From Bacteroidota bacterium (GTDB lineage: Bacteria; Bacteroidota; Bacteroidia; Cytophagales; Cyclobacteriaceae), in contig JAPUIM010000360.1 in assembly GCA_027297025.1 (NCBI GenBank), positions 1 to 5,063 of the forward strand: DNA of 5,063 nt, written 5' to 3'. The notes under the pieces were generated by a model. The model made no database searches, was not told where the DNA came from, and worked only from the letters and a program-made list of their open reading frames with translations. Shown here piece by piece: positions 1-5,063 of this stretch (the stretch's first letter is position 1; each line of letters opens with the position of its first letter). The position numbers and the translations under genes are program-made.

Positions 1-596
1 TCTTCACCATATCTTTCTCTAAATTTTTGAGCATTATCCCGAATAATTGATTCATCTTCACAATGAGTAGCGATTAACATATTGGCTTGCGAAAAAATAT
101 TTTCCAACGTTTGCTGATCATCAACCAACATATTGCCGGTGGATGACCCCATAAATACCTTCAGTCCGCATACTTCCCTGGGGTTTGTATTTAAAATCTC
201 ATCCATGTTGTCATTAGAGGCTCCCATATAGAAAGAATAATTCGCTAAAGAATCCTTTTGAGCAATTACATACTTCTCTTCCAACAGTTTCTGAGTTAAG
301 GTTTGGGGTACGGTATTGGGCATTTCCATATAAGAGGTTACTCCACCTGCTACAGCTGCCCGCGATTCTGTAAAAATAGTTGCTTTATGAGTTAGACCAG
401 GCTCCCTGAAATGCACCTGGTCGTCAATTAATCCGGGCAATAAATAATTGCCATTAGCTTCAATATGAATACTCCCTTGACCATTAGATAAATCCTGTCC
501 TATTCGATAAATTTTCCGGTCTTTAATAAGAATATCCCTTTCGATTATCTTCCCTTCGTTGACAATACGTGCATTAGTTATCAGGATGGTTTTCAC
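1..596 (-). CDS. pyrC: Dihydroorotase (class I), N-terminal part, cut by window edge
   Basis: Dihydroorotase interconverts N-carbamoyl-L-aspartate and dihydroorotate in cytosolic pyrimidine synthesis. Translation gives 198 codons plus two bases of the next. Visible: the N-terminal composite-sandwich strands (residues 1-50), then the metal-site block DDQVHFREPG (58-67), the substrate-loop block MEMPNT (90-95), the conserved GLKVFMGSSTGN (144-155) whose K146 is the expected carboxylated bridging lysine, and the ATHCED block (176-181) with metal-ligand candidate H178. The C-terminal catalytic part (remaining His and Asp ligands) lies beyond the left edge. The start is GTG at 596-594: no ATG, GTG or TTG occurs in the 17 codons between it and the upstream in-frame TAA, and the frame gives a normal N-terminus (VKTILITNARIVNEGK). 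No Shine-Dalgarno is at normal distance; AGAGGA at 630-625 is too far away. The first residue of the usual HxH pair is Gln (Q60), a form I recall from Bacteroidota enzymes. The gene is divergent from gcvP. A non-pyrimidine amidohydrolase is possible but unlikely given the block order. Confidence 0.95.
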   Translation of the reverse strand, partial: MKTILITNARIVNEGKIIERDILIKDRKIYRIGQDLSNGQGSIHIEANGNYLLPGLIDDQVHFREPGLTHKATIFTESRAAVAGGVTSYMEMPNTVPQTLTQKLLEEKYVIAQKDSLANYSFYMGASNDNMDEILNTNPREVCGLKVFMGSSTGNMLVDDQQTLENIFSQANMLIATHCEDESIIRDNAQKFRERYGE

Positions 597-732
597 CGGA
601 TTTGTCTTTTTTAAAATATCCCTATCCTCTTTAAAAATTCTTATCCCTTAAAAAATCTAATTGGTCGAGTTAATATCCCCCTTGGTCTAAATACTCAAGA
701 TAAATTAAATTTTTGTATTAAGTTAGATTCAG

Positions 733-755
733 ATTGAATAACAAACTTATTCAAT
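733..755. repeat. Perfect 9-bp inverted repeat, 5-base loop
   Basis: ATTGAATAA (733-741) and TTATTCAAT (747-755) are exact reverse complements around the loop CAAAC; a G-T pair at 732/756 could extend the stem. The low GC content and lack of a T-run argue against a terminator. The symmetry and its overlap with a candidate pyrC -7 box suit a dimeric repressor operator or a small leader hairpin. The repeat is seen directly; the role is inferred. Confidence 0.6.
742..749 (-). promoter_or_regulatory. Candidate -7 box for pyrC
   Basis: Read on the minus strand this is TAAGTTTG, a full match to the Bacteroidota -7 consensus TAnnTTTG. No TTG-type -33 element lies at the usual distance upstream. It would give a leader of roughly 140 bases before the GTG start of pyrC. 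The box overlaps the loop and right arm of the inverted repeat at 733-755, so a protein bound there could block it. An 8-mer with two free positions is short enough to occur by chance. Confidence 0.25.
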
Positions 756-777
756 TCTATCTTTCCATAGCTGGTTG

Positions 778-830
778 AAAAGATCTTGTGGGAGCATAAA
801 GTTCTGCTTTAACTCCCGCAAGTTTCTTTT
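778..830 (+). terminator. Long stem-loop with T-rich tail, terminator-like
   Basis: Three nested stems: AAAAGA (778-783) with TCTTTT (825-830), CTTGTGGGAG (785-794) with CTCCCGCAAG (813-822; one G-T pair), and TAAAG (797-801) with CTTTA (807-811) around the loop TTCTG. On the plus strand the GC-rich stem is followed by TTTCTTTT, as in an intrinsic terminator; on the minus strand the tail is ATCTTTTC, so it could work both ways. No plus-strand gene lies upstream within the window, because pyrC points the other way. It may end a short unannotated RNA, insulate the divergent genes, or attenuate a pyrC leader. The structure is firm; terminator is the best guess. Confidence 0.5.
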
Positions 831-927
831 ATAAGGTAACTGCATTTATTCCCCCTTTTTAAGTACTTCGTAAAATGATCTCAGAGTTTATTTTTTCAAA
901 AAATTAAGCCATTTGGTCGGTAACCTT

Positions 928-935
928 TACCTTTG
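928..935 (+). promoter_or_regulatory. Candidate -7 box for gcvP
   Basis: TACCTTTG matches the Bacteroidota TAnnTTTG -7 consensus and lies 38 bases before the gcvP ATG, implying a short leader of about 30 bases. A TTTG at 912-915 is only 12 bases upstream, too close for a standard -33 element, and no TTG is at the usual spacing. The position is good but only half of the promoter is recognisable. Confidence 0.35.
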
Positions 936-973
936 TGAAGTTTCAAAATTCAGGCTAGGAAAAAGCGTTACGG

Positions 974-3883
974 ATGAAAATTGATATCACACCTCACCTT
1001 ACTTTTGCCCATAGACATATAGGGCCGGATAACCTGCAAATAAAGGACATGCTCAAGACCATTGGAGCTGAATCTTTAGAAGAATTATTTCAACAAACCA
1101 TTCCATCCAGTATTTGGTCTAAAAAAGACCTCAATCTGCCTACCGCTTCAACTGAGTCTCAATTCCTTAAGGATTTCAAAAAAATAGTTGAGCAGAACCA
1201 GGTCTTCAAATCCTTTATTGGCCTGGGTTACTACAATTGTTATGTTCCTTCGGTAATTCAAAGAAATATACTGGAAAATCCGGGTTGGTATACCGCCTAT
1301 ACCCCTTACCAATCCGAGATAGCCCAAGGTAGATTAGAGGCTTTGATCAATTTTCAAACCATGGTAATGGATCTCACTGCTATGGAGTTAGCCAATGCCT
1401 CTCTGCTGGATGAAGGTACTGCGGCTGCTGAAGCCATGGCCATGTTTTGGGGATTACGAGCTAAATCCAAAAAAGATGCTTCCAAGTTCTTTGTAGAAGC
1501 CAGTACCTTCCCCCAAACCATCGATGTACTTAGAACCCGCTCTCAATCTCGGGGTATTGAATTAATGATAAACCATCATACCAAATTAAACCTGGACGAT
1601 CCGGACCTCTTCGGTATTTTACTACAATACCCTAATAGTGATGGGGAAATTATCGACTACAGTGATTTAATTCAACAGGCCCGGGAAAAAGATCTTTTCG
1701 TGGTGGTGGCAGCCGATCTGTTAAGCCTTACCCTATTGAAACCCCCAGGTGAAATGGGAGCAGATGCGGTGGTGGGTACTACTCAGAGATTTGGGGTTCC
1801 TTTGGGTTTTGGGGGTCCCCATGCCGGATATTTTGCCACCAAAGAAACATATAAAAGAAATCTACCAGGCCGGATAATTGGTGTGTCGGAGGATAAAAAT
1901 GGACATAAGGCTTACAGAATGGCTTTACAAACCAGGGAACAACACATTCGCAGAGAACGGGCTACTTCAAACATCTGTACTTCCCAGGTATTATTAGCAG
2001 TGATGTCGGGAATGTACGCAGTTTATCATGGACCAGCGGAATTAAGGAAAATGGCTGCCCGAATTCATTTGTATACTCAATTACTTGATCAAGGTCTCCA
2101 ACAATTGGGATTTGATCAACTGAATGGGATTTACTTTGATACTTTAAAAATTAGAATTGAGTCTGAGAAGGAAATTGCTTCCCTGAAAAAGTTAGCCCTG
2201 GAGCAACAAATAAACTTCAGGTACTATGGAAACCAAACGATCGGAATTTCACTAGATGAAACTACTCAGCTTTCTGATGTACAAGTGATCCTGGAAATAT
2301 TTGCTCAAGTTAAGGGAAACCAGAAAGGCTCAATCAATATCCAACCTGTTCATTTAGTAGATATCAACTGGCCGGAACCATTGGTAAGACAATCTGAATA
2401 CCTCACTCATCCTGTATTCAACAGGTATCATTCTGAGCATGCAATACTCCGGTATTTCAAAGAGTTGGAAAATAAAGACTTATCCCTGGTTCATTCCATG
2501 ATTCCTTTAGGTTCATGTACTATGAAACTAAACGCTACCACTGAAATGATACCCTTGTCGTGGGAAGGAATAAATGGGATTCATCCCTTTGCTCCTTTGG
2601 ACCAGGCTAAGGGTTACCGGCAAATTTTTGAAAACCTAAAACAATGGCTTTGCGAAATAACGGGTTTTTATGATATTTCTTTCCAACCCAACTCCGGAGC
2701 CCAAGGGGAGTATTCGGGCCTTATGGTGATTAAGGCCTACCATAAAGACAGGGGTGAAGGACATCGGAACGTGACCTTAATACCATACTCAGCTCATGGG
2801 ACGAATCCAGCCAGTGCGGTTATGGCTGGGATGAAAGTGGTGATAGTTAAATGTGATGAACAAGGCAATATAGACCTCCAGGATCTGAAAGAAAAGGCTA
2901 AGATCCATGCTGATAACCTGGCAGCCTTTATGGTTACATATCCATCCACACATGGGGTTTTTGAGGAGGACATTCAAGCCATATGTCAAATCATTCACCA
3001 TAATGGAGGACAAGTTTATATGGATGGGGCCAATTTGAATGCTCAGATGGGAGTCACTAATCCGAATTTTATAGGAGCCGACCTGTGCCACCTCAATCTG
3101 CATAAGACCTTTTGTATTCCCCATGGGGGAGGCGGGCCTGGTGTTGGCCCAATTGCAGTTGCTGAGCACCTTGCCCCCTTTTTACCAGGAAACCCATTGA
3201 TGCCAACCGGAGGAGAAAAAGCCATCACCGCCATATCTTCTGCACCTTGGGGAAGCGCAAGTATTTTGGCTATTACATATGCTTATATTTCACTAATGGG
3301 GGCAAAAGGATTAAAAGCTGCTACCGAAGTGGCCATTTTAAGCGCCAATTATATCAAAGAAAGATTAAAGGATCATTACAAGATATTGTATACCGGGGCT
3401 AAGGGGAGGGCAGCCCATGAATTGATCATTGATTTTCGCATGTTCAGAACTGCGGGCGTGGAGGTAGAGGATGTAGCCAAAAGGTTAATGGACTATGGAT
3501 TTCATGCACCTACGGTTTCATTTCCGGTTCCGGGTACCTTGATGATCGAACCCACCGAAAGCGAAGATAAAGAAGAACTTGATCGGTTCTGTGATGCCTT
3601 GATCCAAATTAGAGAGGAGATATCGGAGATTGAACAAGGCATATTTCCCAAAGACAATAACCTGCTCAAAAATGCCCCTCACCCACTTGTAGCCATAATG
3701 GCTGATCAATGGGAATTTCCTTATAGCCGGGAGCGAGCAGCCTTTCCTCTTTCCTGTTTAAAAACCAATAAATTTTGGCCGTCTACCGCACGAATCGATA
3801 ACGCCTACGGCGACCGCAATCTCATGTGCAGTTGTATTCCCATTGAGGAATACGATTCTGAGGAGGTTCTTCCGGTAAGTTGA
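974..3883 (+). CDS. gcvP: Glycine dehydrogenase (aminomethyl-transferring), P-protein
   Basis: This PLP enzyme decarboxylates glycine and transfers the aminomethyl group to the lipoyl arm of H-protein, the first step of the cytosolic glycine cleavage system, feeding one-carbon units to tetrahydrofolate. The 969-residue protein is the fused single-chain form (E. coli's is about 957), with both halves present. The N-terminal half shows FAHRHIGPD (11-19), then the [20 protein letters not shown] and [13 protein letters not shown] blocks and [18 protein letters not shown]. The C-terminal half shows [13 protein letters not shown] (507-519), [38 protein letters not shown] and [19 protein letters not shown] contains K711, the expected Schiff-base lysine, followed by the glycine-rich [10 protein letters not shown]. 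The end ([21 protein letters not shown]) is intact. The ATG gives the standard N-terminus; AGGA at 957-960 is 13 bases upstream, a weak site. No gcvT or gcvH adjoins it. The downstream gene is convergent, so gcvP is probably transcribed alone. I see no frameshift or missing key residue. Confidence 0.98.
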   Translation: MKIDITPHLTFAHRHIGPDNLQIKDMLKTIGAESLEELFQQTIPSSIWSKKDLNLPTASTESQFLKDFKKIVEQNQVFKSFIGLGYYNCYVPSVIQRNILENPGWYTAYTPYQSEIAQGRLEALINFQTMVMDLTAMELANASLLDEGTAAAEAMAMFWGLRAKSKKDASKFFVEASTFPQTIDVLRTRSQSRGIELMINHHTKLNLDDPDLFGILLQYPNSDGEIIDYSDLIQQAREKDLFVVVAADLLSLTLLKPPGEMGADAVVGTTQRFGVPLGFGGPHAGYFATKETYKRNLPGRIIGVSEDKNGHKAYRMALQTREQHIRRERATSNICTSQVLLAVMSGMYAVYHGPAELRKMAARIHLYTQLLDQGLQQLGFDQLNGIYFDTLKIRIESEKEIASLKKLALEQQINFRYYGNQTIGISLDETTQLSDVQVILEIFAQVKGNQKGSINIQPVHLVDINWPEPLVRQSEYLTHPVFNRYHSEHAILRYFKELENKDLSLVHSMIPLGSCTMKLNATTEMIPLSWEGINGIHPFAPLDQAKGYRQIFENLKQWLCEITGFYDISFQPNSGAQGEYSGLMVIKAYHKDRGEGHRNVTLIPYSAHGTNPASAVMAGMKVVIVKCDEQGNIDLQDLKEKAKIHADNLAAFMVTYPSTHGVFEEDIQAICQIIHHNGGQVYMDGANLNAQMGVTNPNFIGADLCHLNLHKTFCIPHGGGGPGVGPIAVAEHLAPFLPGNPLMPTGGEKAITAISSAPWGSASILAITYAYISLMGAKGLKAATEVAILSANYIKERLKDHYKILYTGAKGRAAHELIIDFRMFRTAGVEVEDVAKRLMDYGFHAPTVSFPVPGTLMIEPTESEDKEELDRFCDALIQIREEISEIEQGIFPKDNNLLKNAPHPLVAIMADQWEFPYSRERAAFPLSCLKTNKFWPSTARIDNAYGDRNLMCSCIPIEEYDSEEVLPVS

Positions 3884-3924
3884 TCACCGGAATGGGTAAA
3901 AAAAGATGTTTACTCGGTCTGATC
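3882..3924. terminator. Imperfect hairpin between convergent genes
   Basis: The 40-bp gap between the gcvP stop and the lipoprotein stop can fold: GATC (3882-3885) with GATC (3921-3924), ACCG (3886-3889) with CGGT (3915-3918), and GGTAAA (3895-3900) with TTTACT (3909-3914, one G-T pair). The loop is AAAAGATG, and bulges occur on both sides. It spans exactly the two stop codons, as expected for a shared bidirectional terminator, but neither strand has a proper T-run after the stem and the bulges weaken it. Confidence 0.3.
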
Positions 3925-4475
3925 TATAATTGCAACTCCGAAGTTAGAAACCATGTATCTTCCACTTTTATGGCTACGTAGATAAGATCGGTTTCCATTC
4001 CATCGTGTATTACCGGTATAATGACCTGTTTTAATTCCAAGGGTACAAATTCGTCGGTCCTATAATCGATCAGGACCAATTCGTCAATCTTGGATTTCTC
4101 TAGATCAATATTTTCCTGTTTCAGGTAATTCAACAGATTTCTAAATTCCTCTTCCTCATGAGCCAGGCTAAATCCAAATTCTTGTTTAAAAGCCTCCCTG
4201 CCTTCCTCACTTTCTATCCTGGCAGCTTGTGACTCTTCCAATTCCTTGCTCATTACATGGGAATAATAGTCATCGTAATCATTATTTTTGAATGCTTCAA
4301 TAATTGAGGCGGACATTTCTTCAATGCTAGCATAACCCGAGATCTCCACTTTCTTTTCTTCCATCTTTGGTTCCTCCGGGGCTTTAGTTTCTTGTTTCTT
4401 TTCCGAGGAGCAAGCGGCGATGAAAACCAAAACTCCGATGAGCATTAGGTATTTAAAACAAGGTAAATTTTTCAT
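3924..4475 (-). CDS. Small lipoprotein of unknown function, possibly NTF2-like
   Basis: I do not recognise this 183-residue protein. Its N-terminus is a clear type II signal peptide: a lysine-containing n-region (1-8), a hydrophobic core LMLIGVLVFI (10-19) and the lipobox IAAC with C22 as the lipidated residue, so the mature protein should be membrane-anchored. Residues 23-45 form a Glu/Lys/Pro-rich linker. The folded part (about 46-183) starts with a helix-like stretch around IIEAFKNNDYDDYY (58-71), has a very acidic middle (79-130), and ends in strand-like segments (VIIPVIHDG, DLIYVAIKVEDTWFL). A helix, then an acidic insert, then strands finishing in a W-F/Y-L motif loosely resemble NTF2/SnoaL-like secreted proteins; this is a weak inference. 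It is convergent with gcvP and 132 bp downstream of lipA on the same strand, with the lipA terminator in between, so it is probably its own unit, although I found no promoter match. The ATG is chosen because it gives the complete signal peptide. Confidence 0.88.
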   Translation of the reverse strand: MKNLPCFKYLMLIGVLVFIAACSSEKKQETKAPEEPKMEEKKVEISGYASIEEMSASIIEAFKNNDYDDYYSHVMSKELEESQAARIESEEGREAFKQEFGFSLAHEEEEFRNLLNYLKQENIDLEKSKIDELVLIDYRTDEFVPLELKQVIIPVIHDGMETDLIYVAIKVEDTWFLTSELQL

Positions 4476-4539
4476 AGTATGTTCTGATTAAAATATCTTG
4501 GTTGAAATTGGGTTGAATATATAAATATTTAATCTTAAT

Positions 4540-4568
4540 AAAAAAAGGCTTTGTTACACACAAAGCCT
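4540..4568 (-). terminator. Intrinsic terminator of lipA
   Basis: On the minus strand AGGCTTTGT (4568-4560) pairs perfectly with ACAAAGCCT (4554-4546) around a 5-base loop, and a run of T residues (complement of 4545-4540) follows at once. It lies about 40 bases after the lipA stop, which suits termination of lipA before the lipoprotein gene. The plus-strand reading lacks a T-run, so it should act only leftward. Confidence 0.88.
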
Positions 4569-4583
4569 ATAATGGTAGCGGTT

Positions 4584-4617
4584 ATTGGTTTTAAACATAT
4601 ATTGGTATTAAACATAA
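4584..4617. repeat. 17-bp tandem duplication over the lipA stop codon
   Basis: ATTGGTTTTAAACATAT (4584-4600) is followed directly by ATTGGTATTAAACATAA (4601-4617), identical at 15 of 17 positions. The right copy contains the last two lipA sense codons and the TAA stop; the left copy lies wholly downstream of the gene. The simplest reading is a local slippage duplication of the 3' end of lipA. Its AT-rich content makes a regulatory role uncertain. Confidence 0.7.
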
Positions 4618-5063
4618 ACATGTTTTTCCGCATGGTAAGAAGAACGGACCAAAGGACCGGATTCAACATATCTAAGCCCTCGGCTTAACCCTTCCTCTTT
4701 AAAGAGTGCAAACTTATCGGGATGAATGAACTCCGCAACTTCAATATGCATTTTGGTGGGTTGTAAATATTGGCCCAGGGTTAGAATATCCAAACCATGA
4801 TCTACCAAATCATCCATGGCTTTGTATACTTCATCATCTGTTTCGCCCAATCCTAACATGATTCCCGATTTGGTTTTCTTACCAAATTCTTTGGTGAGTT
4901 TAATTTGCTCCAAACTGCGCCCATATTTCGCCTGTGGACGCACTGGACGATATAATCTTTCTACGGTTTCCATGTTATGAGATACCACCTCCTGACTAGC
5001 GCTGATCATTCTGTACAGAGCTTCCCAATTCCCTTTGACATCCGGGATTAAGGTTTCAATAGT
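4608..5063 (-). CDS. lipA: Lipoyl synthase, C-terminal part, cut by window edge
   Basis: LipA is a cytosolic radical-SAM iron-sulfur enzyme that inserts two sulfur atoms into octanoyl chains on lipoyl domains, including that of the glycine cleavage H-protein. The window holds the last 151 codons, about half of a typical protein of roughly 290-320 residues. Conserved family blocks read through without a break: [12 protein letters not shown] at the edge, [14 protein letters not shown] (25-38), [14 protein letters not shown] (41-54), [15 protein letters not shown] (65-79), [10 protein letters not shown] (95-104) and the terminal [15 protein letters not shown] (135-149). RSSY (140-143) carries the serine that ligates the auxiliary 4Fe-4S cluster in studied LipA enzymes. 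The CX3CX2C radical-SAM motif and the N-terminal auxiliary-cluster cysteines lie past the right edge. The methionine at 5009 is internal, since homologous sequence continues upstream of it. An intrinsic terminator follows the gene. Confidence 0.97.
   Translation of the reverse strand, partial: TIETLIPDVKGNWEALYRMISASQEVVSHNMETVERLYRPVRPQAKYGRSLEQIKLTKEFGKKTKSGIMLGLGETDDEVYKAMDDLVDHGLDILTLGQYLQPTKMHIEVAEFIHPDKFALFKEEGLSRGLRYVESGPLVRSSYHAEKHVYV

Larger units (their letters stand above)
597..973. other. Divergent pyrC-gcvP intergenic region, 377 bp
   Basis: This AT-rich stretch separates the divergent starts of pyrC and gcvP and should hold both promoters. It contains an AT-rich perfect inverted repeat (733-755), a long interrupted hairpin (778-830) and TAnnTTTG-like -7 boxes facing each way (749-742 minus, 928-935 plus). 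It also has three copies of TTGGTC (661-666, 682-687, 913-918) and two copies of TCCCCCTT (676-683, 850-857). The only ATG-started frame noticed near gcvP is a 10-codon one at 875-907, with no sign of being real. I see no tRNA and no glycine-riboswitch core. At 377 bp it is longer than two simple promoters need, leaving room for a small RNA or leader structure. Confidence 0.8.

Noticed and set aside
861..868. AAGTACTT palindrome
   Set aside because: It is an 8-bp palindrome without a repeat partner or nearby promoter; too short to support an operator call.
875..907. 10-codon ATG frame upstream of gcvP
   Set aside because: It is too short, has no ribosome binding site and lies before the likely gcvP transcription start.
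912..915. TTTG as the -33 element of the gcvP promoter
   Set aside because: Only 12 bases separate it from the -7 box, well short of the usual spacing near 17-23.
2789..3169. 126-codon open frame on the minus strand inside gcvP
   Set aside because: It lies wholly antisense to a strongly conserved part of gcvP including the PLP-lysine block; its translation has no recognisable domain or signal.
3043..3234. 63-codon open frame on the minus strand inside gcvP
   Set aside because: It is antisense to the glycine-rich P-protein region; its proline-rich translation is the shadow of those glycine codons.
3518..3709. 63-codon open frame on the minus strand inside gcvP
   Set aside because: It is antisense to the conserved C-terminal domain of gcvP with no independent coding sign.
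4608..5009. lipA starting at the ATG at 5009
   Set aside because: Conserved LipA sequence ([11 protein letters not shown]) continues upstream in the same frame to the window edge, so this methionine is internal.

Overview
The window looks like ordinary chromosomal DNA from a member of the Bacteroidota, probably a Cytophagales-like or flavobacterial lineage. The DNA is AT-rich. The dihydroorotase fragment carries the DDQVHFREPG form of the metal-site motif that I associate with Bacteroidota enzymes. Ribosome binding sites are weak or absent, and the only promoter-like signals are TAnnTTTG-type -7 boxes. A short lipoprotein has a charged linker right after its lipobox. The genus assignment is inference; no rRNA gene or phylogenetic computation supports it.

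Layout, left to right. Bases 1-596 (minus) are the N-terminal 198 codons of a class I dihydroorotase (pyrC), cut by the left edge. Bases 597-973 are a 377-bp divergent intergenic region with two clear inverted repeats (733-755 and 778-830) and candidate -7 boxes on each strand, but no convincing gene. Bases 974-3883 (plus) encode a complete single-chain glycine dehydrogenase, the P-protein of the glycine cleavage system (gcvP). A 40-bp convergent gap containing an imperfect hairpin separates it from a small lipoprotein of unknown function (3924-4475, minus). Bases 4476-4607 hold a textbook intrinsic terminator for the next gene, followed by a 17-bp tandem duplication that runs over that gene's stop codon. 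Bases 4608-5063 (minus) are the C-terminal 151 codons of lipoyl synthase (lipA), cut by the right edge.

How the genes relate. GcvP decarboxylates glycine and passes the aminomethyl group to the lipoyl arm of H-protein, and LipA makes lipoyl groups by inserting sulfur into octanoyl-lipoyl domains. The two are therefore functionally linked even though they lie on opposite strands and are not in one operon. Dihydroorotase belongs to pyrimidine synthesis and is a divergent neighbour with no obvious connection. The lipoprotein between gcvP and lipA has no recognised role.

I found no mobile element, CRISPR array, tRNA, rRNA or new multi-gene system. The points most worth a second look are the structured pyrC-gcvP intergenic region, the Gln in place of the usual first metal-binding His in PyrC, the unknown lipoprotein, and the tandem duplication at the end of lipA.
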